A DNA stretch of 64,000 bases, from NCBI RefSeq assembly GCF_022348085.1, contig NZ_JAKRFN010000007.1, forward strand, positions 41,943-105,942, in the 5' to 3' direction. The position numbers were made by a program, and so were the translations under genes. How positions within the stretch are numbered: position 1 is the first letter of the stretch; the number at the start of each line of letters is the position of its first letter. Below the pieces are notes generated by a model. It was not told the DNA's origin. It ran no database searches and saw only the letters and a program-made list of their open reading frames with translations. Origin of the DNA: Mycobacterium sp. PSTR-4-N (GTDB lineage Bacteria > Actinomycetota > Actinomycetes > Mycobacteriales > Mycobacteriaceae). Shown in pieces: positions 24,205 through 32,694 of the stretch.

Positions 24205-24909
24205 TCAGTTGTCGGCGCAGAGCAGGTGAAACTCATACCGCAGCGCCTGTTCGACCAGTGCGCTGCGCGTCCCGGCCTCCCAAGTGGCGACAAGATCATC
24301 GAGCCGCCGCGCGTTCGCCGGCGTCACACCCGAGAGCACCACGGTACGCGGCGCGGTCACGTGGCGACGACGACGCGGCACCGCATTCGACGACGGCCGC
24401 TCGAACAGCTGCCCCTCCCCCACCGACGCCGGCTGCTGGTTCGTCCACGTTGTAGCCAACCGAGCCGCATGCGCTTCGATGGCATCCAGGACGATCGCGC
24501 CCATCGTGCGCGCCAAACCACGCCGCGTCTTCTTCTCCGCGATCTGAACCCGGTACAGCTCGTCATACACTTCTGAGGAGAGCAGCACCTCCGGTGGACG
24601 TACACGTTTCGCCGGGCCCGCTGCTGTCACAGTGACAGAATTCAGTCGACGCCCAGGACGTCGAGCGTCGCCGCTAGAAGCCGGCGGCGACGGCGACCTG
24701 CCTGGCTCCGGAACCCTAGAAGCTTGCGCCGGCTTGACATGCGACGACGTCTCCTCCGGCACGGCAGCCGCCTCCGGCGGCGCAGGGCGGGACACCTCGA
24801 CGGGACGGGCGGGCGGTCTCGCTGGTGCCGCGGGCCACATCTCGTCCAGATCGTCATCGAGCGCGGAGGGATCGAAAACCGGTTTTGCCTTTGGCCTCGA
24901 GGAGCTCAT
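24205..24909 (-). CDS. ParA-partner DNA-binding protein (RHH-like)
   Basis: 234 residues. Its ATG overlaps the ParA stop (ATGA), so it is translationally coupled. The N-terminal 95 residues are Pro/Ala-rich. The rest holds two ribbon-helix-helix-like segments: PPEVLLSSEVYDELYRVQ with a following helix, and PRTVVLSGVTPANARRLDDL with WEAGTRSALVEQALRYEF. Small RHH adaptors that bind the centromere are the normal partners of type Ib ParA ATPases. A parS-like palindrome lies 8 bp beyond its stop codon. Confidence 0.65.
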   Translation of the reverse strand: MSSSRPKAKPVFDPSALDDDLDEMWPAAPARPPARPVEVSRPAPPEAAAVPEETSSHVKPAQASRVPEPGRSPSPPASSGDARRPGRRLNSVTVTAAGPAKRVRPPEVLLSSEVYDELYRVQIAEKKTRRGLARTMGAIVLDAIEAHAARLATTWTNQQPASVGEGQLFERPSSNAVPRRRRHVTAPRTVVLSGVTPANARRLDDLVATWEAGTRSALVEQALRYEFHLLCADN

Positions 24910-25832
24910 CCGACCCGCTCCTGCACCGGCGCCTCGAAACGTCTCAACCTGCCGATGATCTGGCGCACCAGCTCCTGATAGTCAGCCGCCAGCCCGCTGG
25001 GGTCGCTCGACCACATCGCCCGCGTCGGACTCTCTTTGCCCCGCAACTTCGCGATGCGGCTGCGTCGCTCATCGTGAGCAAGCGCCACCAACTCCCCCGC
25101 CGTCTTGTGCAAAGTCCGCATATCCACCGCGGCAGCAGGAGCCGACCGGATCGTGATGTCGAAAGGCGTCGTGCCGCTGCCCGCAAGCATCTCGTTGACC
25201 TGCGCGAAAACGTCCTCGTTGCGTTTCGTCGCGCGGGGATTGACGTCGAAAAGCAGCACGCCCAACAGTTGAATCGACGAGCCCCTCTTACGGGCATGCC
25301 AGAACCGCTTCGCCAACCGCGCTACCCCACCCAGGCTCGCCTGGTCATCGCGGGTCGGAATCAGTAAATAATTCGCGACCGACAGATAGGTGTCCAAAAG
25401 CGGGACGTCACCGGGGCCTGAATCTATGACCACCAAGTCGTAACCCTCGGAGTCGCTCAACAGACTCAGCTGCGCCTCCAGGTTGGCCGCCATGTTGATG
25501 CCATTCTCGGCCATCACCTGGGCGGTGGCACCGGCCACCGCGAGATGCGGGCCGCCGGCGATGACGTCGAGATTGGGCCGGACGTCGCGCACTGGCGTCA
25601 GTGGGGCCCCGAACTGCAGGGTCTGCGCTAAAGACTGACCGCCGTCTCCATCGACGCCCAAGTCCTCGACGGTGACATTGGCCTGCGGGTCGCCGTCGAC
25701 GACGAGGACCCGGCGTCCACGCTTGCCGGCGGCCGCGATCATCTCAGCAATGGCCGCCACGGTGGTTGACTTTCCGACACCACCCTTCTGATTGGCCACC
25801 AGGACCACGCGCGCCTGACCGTTCATCGTCAT
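24906..25832 (-). CDS. parA: ParA-family partition ATPase 1
   Basis: About 308 residues from ATG 25832; the longer frame to 25997 is non-coding in appearance. Deviant Walker A KGGVGKSTTVAAIAEM, Walker A' VLVVDGDPQANVT and Walker B YDLVVIDSGPGDVPLLDTYL. ParA ATPases move plasmids over the nucleoid with a centromere-binding partner, here the coupled RHH-like protein. An inverted repeat overlapping the start codon is a likely autoregulatory operator. Intact. Confidence 0.88.
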   Translation of the reverse strand: MTMNGQARVVLVANQKGGVGKSTTVAAIAEMIAAAGKRGRRVLVVDGDPQANVTVEDLGVDGDGGQSLAQTLQFGAPLTPVRDVRPNLDVIAGGPHLAVAGATAQVMAENGINMAANLEAQLSLLSDSEGYDLVVIDSGPGDVPLLDTYLSVANYLLIPTRDDQASLGGVARLAKRFWHARKRGSSIQLLGVLLFDVNPRATKRNEDVFAQVNEMLAGSGTTPFDITIRSAPAAAVDMRTLHKTAGELVALAHDERRSRIAKLRGKESPTRAMWSSDPSGLAADYQELVRQIIGRLRRFEAPVQERVG

Positions 25833-25849
25833 ACCGGTGACGGTATGAC
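25828..25849. promoter_or_regulatory. inverted repeat over the parA start, candidate operator
   Basis: The arms GTCATACCG and CGGTATGAC are a perfect 9-bp inverted repeat with a 4-bp spacer. The arm at 25828-25836 includes the ATG of ParA 1 (25832-25830 on the minus strand). It could bind a repressor, or fold in the mRNA and mask the start. Confidence 0.55.
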
Positions 25850-26394
25850 GATGAGCCCTCACAGTCGGCCCGCCACACCCCCGCGATACCGAACTGTGAT
25901 CAGAGTGTCTGCTGGGACGAGTGGGATTGCGGTGAACCGGACGTCTGCGCAGCGGTGCAGACGGCCCGGCAACCACCATTCCCTCTGGGCGTAACAACGG
26001 AGGTGTGCTCGCCGCGCCACACCGACGTGAGACGCTGCGTGAACCCGTGCGTTCGACGAGTTAAAGAACGGACTGTCTACCGGATCGGTAGTCGATCAAA
26101 CACTAGTCCGGGAGAACGATCGAATGTGCTTGTGAACCCACGTCCCTGCATGCATCCCGCCTTACGAACGTGCGCCCGTACGTTTTTAACACGGCACTCG
26201 ACCGTGTCACTTGCCGTCACTTACTCGCGTTCTTAGTCGTCAAATTGCCGGTTCGACACCCGCCAATAATCCGGCAACTTAGCCGTCGTAGCCTCGTCGC
26301 AAGCCCGGGACAACACCGGGTGACTATCCGGCCTGTCATCCGGCGTAAGCCCGGATAATGCAGGTGAACCCAATTTGCGGGTGAGTACCCCGCG

Positions 26395-26610
26395 GTGTGG
26401 ATGCACTTCATCGCATCGTCTACGCCGACTCAATACAGAATTGCCTCACTCTCCGACGGCGCACAACTCGCTCTCATCGGAATGGCCCCACCGGGCGCTG
26501 CCGGTCCAGGTCGGATCCTCTTTGCGACAGCGAGCGAAGTGCCGACTGTGCTTCCTTGCTCGAGACCACCAGCGCGTTATCTCGCCGGTCCGGCATTCCA
26601 TAAGGTCTAA
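26395..26610 (+). CDS. doubtful short ORF
   Basis: 71 residues from GTG (or 69 from ATG 26401). The residues (YRIASLSDGAQLALIGMAPP, GRILFATASEVPTVLP) could be a small protein, but there is no good ribosome site and no recognised motif. The other two frames are also open for a similar distance, which weakens the case. Confidence 0.2.
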   Translation: MWMHFIASSTPTQYRIASLSDGAQLALIGMAPPGAAGPGRILFATASEVPTVLPCSRPPARYLAGPAFHKV

Positions 26611-26904
26611 CGAAAGCTAGTGACGCGTGCTCGCATAGCGAACACACAATGCGTGCGGCGGGGGAGTAGCCCTCCCGCCCAGTTCACCCTGCGACGCTTC
26701 GCCCGTACTCGGAACAGCAAAACCGCTGCGGACAGCCTCAACCGGTTCGGTACCGAGTGCACACGAACCCGGCTGCATCCTTGTTGACATCATCTCCTCA
26801 GGGACGGGCCGCAGCCGCTGGCCTGTGCCATGCGAACGCGCTCGCGCGAGAGCGGCCCCGTCACCGCGAGCGCACAGATACCAACCGCCAAAACGTCAGG
26901 TGAC

Positions 26905-26922
26905 GATTTACCGCGGTAAATC
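26905..26922. repeat. parS-like 18-bp palindrome, site 2
   Basis: GATTTACCGCGGTAAATC, a perfect palindrome with the same 14-bp core as sites 1 and 3. About 310 bp before the second parA. Confidence 0.7.
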
Positions 26923-27030
26923 GACGGTAAGTCTCAGCCCTAGCTGATCGGAATCGGCGGAGCTAGGCCCGATTAGGGCGTATGCCGCGAACGGCGGCGC
27001 GGACCGCATCGGCGGGGGATACGTGCTCTC

Positions 27031-27048
27031 GCTTTACCGCGGTAAAGC
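27031..27048. repeat. parS-like 18-bp palindrome, site 3
   Basis: GCTTTACCGCGGTAAAGC, identical to site 1 at 24180. 126 bp after site 2 and about 190 bp before the second parA. Confidence 0.7.
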
Positions 27049-27234
27049 GAACTCTCGAGATGCTGCCGCCAGCTCCCCAGCAGCGGTACGCGCTCCGACG
27101 ATGGGGCTGCCCAACGTGAGCAGGGGTAGACGAGGCGTGTCGCGAGCGTAGAACTGCCCGGCGTGGCCGTAAGGTAAACCGCGTCTGATCCGAAGTACTC
27201 CGCTGTGCGGGGGAAGCATACGGAAGGGCCATTC

Positions 27235-27948
27235 ATGGCTATCCATGTCCTGCTCAATCAAAAGGGCGGCGTCGGCAAGAGCACCCTGTCGGTCAACCTG
27301 GCCGCCGTGACCGCCGATGTCCTCAACCGCGGCGACGACCCTAACGCGAGTTCACCCGTTCTTGCGCTGTCGGTCGACCCCCAGGGCTCCGCGGTCTGGT
27401 GGGCATCGAGAATGAACGACCTGCCGTTCCACATTGCCCAGGCCCACGACGACCTAGACAATCTCGCCAAGATCAAAGATCTGCCCGGCATCCAACACGT
27501 CTACGTCGACACCCCCGGATGGATCGACCTCGACGGAGACAGCCGCGGTGGCGACCCCCTGGGCCGCGGGCCCGCCGCCGACGTTCTGCGCGCCGTCCTG
27601 GACATGGCCGACCAAGTCATCGTGCCCATCGAGCCCGAACCGTTGAGCTTCGACCCAACCGCGCGCACCATCGGCAAAGTCGTCCAGCCCCGCGGATTGC
27701 GCTACATCGTCGTCATCAACAACTGGGACCCCCGCGACGGAACCTTCGATCTCAATCAGACCAGAGAGTTCGTCAAAGCCAACGGCTGGCCGCTGGCCAA
27801 CACCGTCATTCGGCACTACAAACTTCACGTGCGCGCCAGCGCTGAAGGACAAGTCGTCACCGAATACCCCGCCAACCGGGTCGCGCTGCAAGCACGCGAA
27901 GACTTTTACAAATTCGCGCTAGAACTCAACGTCGGAGGAACCCGCTGA
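27235..27948 (+). CDS. parA: ParA-family partition ATPase 2
   Basis: 237 residues from ATG 27235 with CGGAAGGG at the right distance. KGGVGKSTLSVNLAAV (deviant Walker A), LALSVDPQGSAVWWA (A') and VYVDTPGWIDLDGD (B). Different in sequence from ParA 1, so not a recent duplicate. The stop overlaps the parB start by one base (TGATG). Together with parB it forms a second, classical partition operon. Confidence 0.88.
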   Translation: MAIHVLLNQKGGVGKSTLSVNLAAVTADVLNRGDDPNASSPVLALSVDPQGSAVWWASRMNDLPFHIAQAHDDLDNLAKIKDLPGIQHVYVDTPGWIDLDGDSRGGDPLGRGPAADVLRAVLDMADQVIVPIEPEPLSFDPTARTIGKVVQPRGLRYIVVINNWDPRDGTFDLNQTREFVKANGWPLANTVIRHYKLHVRASAEGQVVTEYPANRVALQAREDFYKFALELNVGGTR

Positions 27949-28790
27949 TGGCCCGAGGACAACGCGTCAACCTCGCCGAGCTCCACACCGTCGTCGGCGA
28001 CAGATCTCCAGTCGAGAATGGCCAGCACCAACGGGAGGACGCCACCGCTCGCACCGCCGCGCTGACCGATCTCATCGCCAACCCCCGCAACCCGCGCGAG
28101 GAGCTCGGCGATCTCGCCGACCTCGCATCCATCGCAGATATCCAACTGCAGCCCGCCACCGTAGTGACCCGCGAGGCCTACCTCAACCTCTATCCCGACG
28201 ACACTATTGCCACCCGCTACGTCGTCATCAACGGATGTCGCCGGCTTGCTGCAGCGCACAAATACGGGCGCAGCGACCTCGCCATCGTCGTCAACGACAC
28301 CATCGCCCGCGACCGCGTCACGCTGATTGCCGCGAGTATCGCCGAAAATGTCGACCGGCAGGACTTCGACGTCATCGAAGAGGCTCGCGCCGTCGAAGCG
28401 CTCGTCGCGGAATGCGGGTACGCCGACGTGGCGGCCGACCGACTGCGAAAGTCTGCCGGGTGGATCTCTCAGCGCCGCGCCCTGTTGCATCTCGCCCCCG
28501 AGCTTCAGACCGCCCTCCGCCGCGGTGAACTCGCGATAAGGGAGGCACGTCAACTCGCCCGTGTTCCACTCGAAGAACAAGTGACCCGCTGGCAGGCGGC
28601 CCTTGACCGGAACGCAGCGGGGGAGGGCAATGGCACCGACAAACGACCTCCCAGCCGATCCCGAGTGCTCTCCTCGGCCATCGCCGATTTCTCGGCCAAA
28701 CCCGAATTGCTGGCCAATGCATTGCGCACCTACTTAGGCCCCGACGGCGTTCAACGTCTGCGTGACTTGCTGGCCGATTCTGGCCGGTAA
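27948..28790 (+). CDS. parB: ParB-family centromere-binding protein
   Basis: 280 residues. The ParB/sulfiredoxin-like N-terminal domain has LIANPRNPREELGDLADLAS, QLQPATVVTREAY and VVINGCRRLAAAHKYG, a variant of the GxRR CTP-binding patch. The central HTH region has RLRKSAGWISQRRALLHLAP and RRGELAIREARQLARVP. The C-terminal helix probably dimerises. It probably recognises the TTTACCGCGGTAAA palindromes that flank the region. Coupled to ParA 2. Confidence 0.88.
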   Translation: MARGQRVNLAELHTVVGDRSPVENGQHQREDATARTAALTDLIANPRNPREELGDLADLASIADIQLQPATVVTREAYLNLYPDDTIATRYVVINGCRRLAAAHKYGRSDLAIVVNDTIARDRVTLIAASIAENVDRQDFDVIEEARAVEALVAECGYADVAADRLRKSAGWISQRRALLHLAPELQTALRRGELAIREARQLARVPLEEQVTRWQAALDRNAAGEGNGTDKRPPSRSRVLSSAIADFSAKPELLANALRTYLGPDGVQRLRDLLADSGR

Positions 28791-28793
28791 CGC

Positions 28794-29234
28794 CTACAGA
28801 TCCGCGAGATCGCCAAGATGGCCAGGCGTATTGAACTGACTCAACGCGTCCAGATACCGCTCAGCGACGCGCCGATAATGCTCAGCCGTTTCGTTTCCCG
28901 CACTGCCTGCCTGAAGTAAATCCTGCTGAGCAGCGATCAGCAACCGGTTAGCCTCCTGCAGCGACACGATTTGCGCTTGAAGGTCTTGTACCTGACGGTC
29001 GGCGACGACGGGAGCCTTCGGCGAACCGGGGGTCGGCGGAAGCTCACTTGCGTAGACATACCAACGCAGCCGCTCCGGCCGCGGCATCGCCCCACCGCGC
29101 AGGTGGCCCGCAGTGATCGCCTTGATCAGCGTTCGCGGGTCTTTCCCCAATTTTGAGGCAGCCTCCTGCAACGGAACCACATCTCCCTGCGGTTCCGTCT
29201 CCACTCCTGGTGGCGGCTGTTTGGACGGACTCAT
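28794..29234 (-). CDS. small HTH plus coiled-coil protein
   Basis: 146 residues. The N-terminal part looks like an excisionase/MerR-type winged helix (VVPLQEAASKLGKDPRTLIK, AITAGHLRGGAMPRPERLRW). A coiled coil follows (RQVQDLQAQIVSLQEANRLL). It converges on parB, with only a few bases between the stops. Possibly a plasmid-maintenance regulator that binds the inverted repeat upstream (29344). No known name. Confidence 0.6.
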   Translation of the reverse strand: MSPSKQPPPGVETEPQGDVVPLQEAASKLGKDPRTLIKAITAGHLRGGAMPRPERLRWYVYASELPPTPGSPKAPVVADRQVQDLQAQIVSLQEANRLLIAAQQDLLQAGSAGNETAEHYRRVAERYLDALSQFNTPGHLGDLADL

Positions 29235-29343
29235 CCTGCTCTCAGCGCGTTGACGGCCTTAGGGGCATTATGCTCCTAGTTAACGACATTGGGAACGACA
29301 CGCTGCTATTAGTGCCGGCCACTTAGCACACGATAGCGACATG

Positions 29344-29365
29344 GATGTCGTAAACTAACGACATC
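29344..29365. promoter_or_regulatory. inverted repeat, candidate operator
   Basis: The arms GATGTCGT and ACGACATC, 8 bp with spacer AAACTA. A further half-site TTAACGACAT lies at 29280. Both lie in the divergent region between the HTH/coiled-coil gene and the small RHH-like gene, the typical location of an autoregulatory operator. Confidence 0.55.
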
Positions 29366-29408
29366 GCACGGCGCTGGCCATGACGTGAGACAGACCGGGA
29401 AGGGTGCC

Positions 29409-29582
29409 ATGAGTGGTATGAGCGGAAGCGAAACCCGCCAGTTGACCAAGGGCGTCTTCGTGCGGTTCACCGATGCCCAGCTGGCGTTACTGCAAGACGC
29501 GGCGACCCATCGGGGAGTGAGTGTGCCGCAACTGCTCCGCGACAGATCGCTTAGCCCCGAAATCGAGCGCGCCGCCTCCTAG
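29409..29582 (+). CDS. small RHH-like protein (57 aa)
   Basis: ATG 29409 after GGGAAGGG. TRQLTKGVFVRFTDAQLALL followed by AATHRGVSVPQLLRD has the strand-helix-helix pattern of ribbon-helix-helix antitoxins and copy-control repressors. No toxin gene follows: the 215 bp up to 29797 hold only weak ORFs. Likely a small DNA-binding regulator acting on the inverted repeat in front of it. Confidence 0.55.
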   Translation: MSGMSGSETRQLTKGVFVRFTDAQLALLQDAATHRGVSVPQLLRDRSLSPEIERAAS

Positions 29583-29797
29583 CGACAACTCTGATCGGCA
29601 ACATGCTTCCACTGAGGCCCCTTGCCGTTTGCTGGCCTACTCACCTTTTCTCTCCGAGCCCCAAAGCGACGTCGCGGACCGCGATCTGAAGTACGCCGAC
29701 GTGGTGCGCGGTTCTCCGTTTACTCGGCCGTCGATGCCGATCAACTTCGTTTAGCCCGAACTGGTGGGTGTTGCGACCAAACTGCCGCGGACCTCCT

Positions 29798-30526
29798 TTA
29801 GGAGTTCACCGTCCACCACGTGTATAGCTGCGTCAGCGAAGGCCCCTGCGCATCACCTTCTGCCACGCTGACCAGATTGTGGGCAGCGGTCGACCACGCA
29901 ATCAACGACCGGTTGCCGTGGACCGCGCAGATCAAAGTGCCGGCAATCTCAGATGGCGCCGCGTTACGCCGCCACGGGCCGGGTGACTGCATGTTGTTCG
30001 GGCACACCACGATTTGTGCGTCCTCCACACTGCGACGCAACAGCTCGGGCAAGTCGTCCGCGTCCTTGGCAAGCATGAATCGTGCGGAAGCCGGGCCTGA
30101 AGGGTCGTGTTCGTTGATGCACTTGAGCTGCGAGACCGCCGGGGAAGCGGCCACCTCCGGCTGGCAGGACGCGCTGAGGCCGGCCGGCACCAACGTGCGC
30201 AGCTGAGCCGCATCGTCGGCAGCCGGAGGCGGTGCGCTAGGCGCGAGGCCTCGAGGCCACAACCACGAAGCGGCGATGGCCACCACGGCAACCACCAATG
30301 CCGCCCCAATCGCGGCACGCTTGCTCACGAGCTTTGGCACCGCGCCGGGGCGCGCGAGGCGCGTCCGAGGACGGGACGAGCGCGACGTTCGATCGAAGTC
30401 GAAGGCAAGATTTGTCAGTGGCCGAAGCGGGGCGTCTCTCGGAGCTTCTGGTGGACGATCAATGATGTGCAACGGTTCGGTGTCTCCGTCGCGTGGACCG
30501 TCGGCGGCACTGTCCCCCGCATGCAT
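29798..30526 (-). CDS. membrane-anchored protein with extracytoplasmic sensor-like domain
   Basis: 242 residues from ATG 30526, chosen for GGGAAGGAC directly before it. A cytoplasmic basic and Pro-rich tail leads to a transmembrane helix (AAIGAALVVAVVAIAASWLW) and an extracytoplasmic domain with four Cys residues (SASCQPEV, QLKCINEHD, IVVCPNNM, TLICAVHGN) likely paired in two disulfides. It resembles the outer domains of mycobacterial Ser/Thr kinases and their soluble relatives. Function unknown; the neighbouring EspC-PPE gene and kinase island suggest envelope sensing. Confidence 0.6.
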   Translation of the reverse strand: MHAGDSAADGPRDGDTEPLHIIDRPPEAPRDAPLRPLTNLAFDFDRTSRSSRPRTRLARPGAVPKLVSKRAAIGAALVVAVVAIAASWLWPRGLAPSAPPPAADDAAQLRTLVPAGLSASCQPEVAASPAVSQLKCINEHDPSGPASARFMLAKDADDLPELLRRSVEDAQIVVCPNNMQSPGPWRRNAAPSEIAGTLICAVHGNRSLIAWSTAAHNLVSVAEGDAQGPSLTQLYTWWTVNS

Positions 30527-30957
30527 ACCGTCGTCCTTCCCATCTCGTAGACCTCTCCACTGTGCAAGTGCGAGGCCGACGCTGAGCCCCACGCGCACGC
30601 TGCTGGCGAAGTAAACCCCCACGATAAGACTCTGATCCAGGATGCAGATACGGGCGCGAGGGAACGCGCCGTTCGGCGGCTCTCCCTCACTGGCTGCGGT
30701 CGCGCAGATGATCCGGCGGCCATGCCCTCAGAGGCGCCGACGAGAGCGTAAAGCAGGCAACAGCAAGTACATCCGATTATGGCGGTGCGCGAAATGGGTA
30801 GCAGGAAGGCCGGCAGGGAGCTGTGCAGAAGCGGCCGACCGCAGTCGCGCCTTCGGCGTGTTCGCACCATTGCCAGGCTCTCGCCTGCACCCTCTGAACA
30901 GAGGGCCGACCTTTGGTACGCCCGACAACGCGAAATGGAGTCGATCATTAGCGGCGT
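30527..30957. other. 431-bp gap without supported gene
   Basis: Lies between two minus-strand genes. Open frames here lack ribosome sites and protein-like composition. It must contain the promoter of the 30526-29798 gene. Confidence 0.35.
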
Positions 30958-32574
30958 TCATCGCGGCGCCGTCATCGATGGGGGGCTGGGCGCAGGAGCA
31001 GTACCGCCGATCGGTACTCCGCCCTGGAAAGTGAACTGGCCGCCGCATCCGTCCGGGATGTAATAGGTGACACCGGGATTGGCTGCCGACAGTACAGCGA
31101 TCTGCGCAGGACTGGTGGGCTGCCAGGGACCCATTGATGGCAAGCTCGCACCGATCGTGTCCGACGCTGTGCCCCCCAACACGCCGCCAATCGGGTCAGG
31201 CGCTGTACGCGCCCACACGGGCAAATTCAGATTCGTCTGAGTCCACTTCTGCGAGTCGTAGGTGTATGCGAACCACCGTTGGAGCTGCGGCTGTCCATCC
31301 ACTGTGACGACGCGTGTGTAGGTGGTCCCGTCCATCCCTGACATGCGGAACCGGTACTGCTCTGCCTGGGAAAACGCGGGTTGCTGATCTGGAGTAACCC
31401 AATTTTGGCCCGGCGTGTAGAAGCCGGAAGGACCGCCGGTCTTTAACGGCTGATCTGTCAGATCGAAGTGTTCAGCAGGGGGAGGCGGCGGTTGCGATCC
31501 AACATAAGGGGGTGGCGTGTAGTTCCGCCACTGGCCAAAACGTTCATCGCCGATGAATGGGTTATGAGGATCGACCAGTCCGTGACTGGAGTCCGGCACC
31601 CCGCCATCTTCTCCACCGATATCACCGGGGGCCGGCGACAGCGGCGCATCGAGGGCATGGATGCCGCCTGTGACCGGGCGGGGTGGGGGCTCCAACGGCG
31701 CACCGACGAGTGAGGGGTTGCCGGCGCTGCGCGCGTAGTCGGCGTATTGCGTGGTGGCTTTGGCGTGCAGGCCACCGAGTTCGGTCTGCAGCGCCGCCAC
31801 CACGGGGGCGTAGCGCCCCATATTGGCCGGGTTCGCATTCGCCTGCGCGGCCCGTTTCAGCCGCTGCTCGGTGTCCTCGAACTCCTCGGGCTTGGGTGTG
31901 TTCGCCCGGGCCCGCGCGTAGTTGTCAGCAAGGGTTTCCAGAGCGGTAGCTGTGGCGGTGGCGTGTTCGCCGTGTCGCTCATACCACTGGCTGAGTTCGT
32001 CAATTCGTTGCGACGCTTGATCACCGGCACCTGATCGCCAATCGGCCGAGATGGCGGTGCTACCTCTTCGAAGCTGTCGGGCGGCGTCCTGCAACTCGCT
32101 GGCATGGCTGCGCATCTGCTGGGCGGCACTGTAGAGCCCGGCAGGGCCCGGGCCGCCGTGGAGCAGCCTGGCAATGTCCTTGCCGTTGGTCGGGGAAGCG
32201 CCGAGCTGCGGTGCGGTGACCGCCGGAATCGTCGGTGTCGACAGGTTCGGTACCGACGGCGCGGCGCTGGCCGGGGCATCGGAGTCACCGCCGGCCGAGC
32301 CCAGGCTGGCCGCGTTGAGCTGCTCCTGCTCGTCATAGGTGCTCGCGCTGCTGGCCAACATTGACCCGCGAGCTTCGGTGATGACCTGAGCGAAGTTGCT
32401 GTACCCGGTGATCGCGGCGCACCGTGCCTGCAGCGTTTCGGTGACCGCTGCCGACACCGGGTCCGAGGCCGGCGTCGTCACGGTGATTCCCTGCGAGGAA
32501 CCGCCAGAGGCCGCGCCAGAGACCGCAGCGGCTGTACGGGTCACAACGGCGGTATCAATCTCCAGCTGCGCCAT
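30958..32574 (-). CDS. EspC-PPE-type T7SS substrate with distinct C-terminal domain
   Basis: 538 residues; ATG preceded by GGGGAGG. The N-terminal 300 residues are closely related to the 11497 protein (MAQLEIDTAVVTRTAAAV, LHGGPGPAGLYSAAQQMRSH, RARANTPKPEEFEDTEQRLK), with an intact export signal STYDEQEQLNAASL (Tyr80). The C-terminus is wholly different: GFYTPGQNWVTPDQQPAF, YRFRMSGMDGTTYTRVVTVD and WFAYTYDSQKWTQTNLNLPV form a folded beta domain, followed by a Gly-rich tail with one Cys. A shared export head with an exchangeable C-terminus is the pattern of polymorphic secreted effectors. No immunity gene recognised. Confidence 0.78.
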   Translation of the reverse strand: MAQLEIDTAVVTRTAAAVSGAASGGSSQGITVTTPASDPVSAAVTETLQARCAAITGYSNFAQVITEARGSMLASSASTYDEQEQLNAASLGSAGGDSDAPASAAPSVPNLSTPTIPAVTAPQLGASPTNGKDIARLLHGGPGPAGLYSAAQQMRSHASELQDAARQLRRGSTAISADWRSGAGDQASQRIDELSQWYERHGEHATATATALETLADNYARARANTPKPEEFEDTEQRLKRAAQANANPANMGRYAPVVAALQTELGGLHAKATTQYADYARSAGNPSLVGAPLEPPPRPVTGGIHALDAPLSPAPGDIGGEDGGVPDSSHGLVDPHNPFIGDERFGQWRNYTPPPYVGSQPPPPPAEHFDLTDQPLKTGGPSGFYTPGQNWVTPDQQPAFSQAEQYRFRMSGMDGTTYTRVVTVDGQPQLQRWFAYTYDSQKWTQTNLNLPVWARTAPDPIGGVLGGTASDTIGASLPSMGPWQPTSPAQIAVLSAANPGVTYYIPDGCGGQFTFQGGVPIGGTAPAPSPPSMTAPR

Positions 32575-32694
32575 CTCGACCTCCCCAAATTTCCGGTCCC
32601 GCGACCGCCGCGGACAGACTCTCGTACCTGGCCCGGCATTCCGATCCTATTTAGCCGGGAGAGGTAGAGCACCGCCTCTAGCGAAATAGCTTTC

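Larger units (their letters stand above)
25850..27234. other. 1.4-kb intergenic region between the two partition systems
   Basis: GC content is visibly lower around 26040-26640 than in the genes. It contains several ATCCGG motifs in both orientations (26260-26360), inverted repeats such as TTGCCGG/CCGGCAA (26242-26279), and two parS-like palindromes near its right end. One doubtful ORF (26395-26610). A good candidate for centromere and/or origin functions. Confidence 0.4.

Noticed and set aside
30642..31034. Plus-strand ORF in the gap before the third EspC-PPE gene
   Set aside because: Poor start context and overlap with the 3' end of the EspC-PPE gene; no protein-like pattern.
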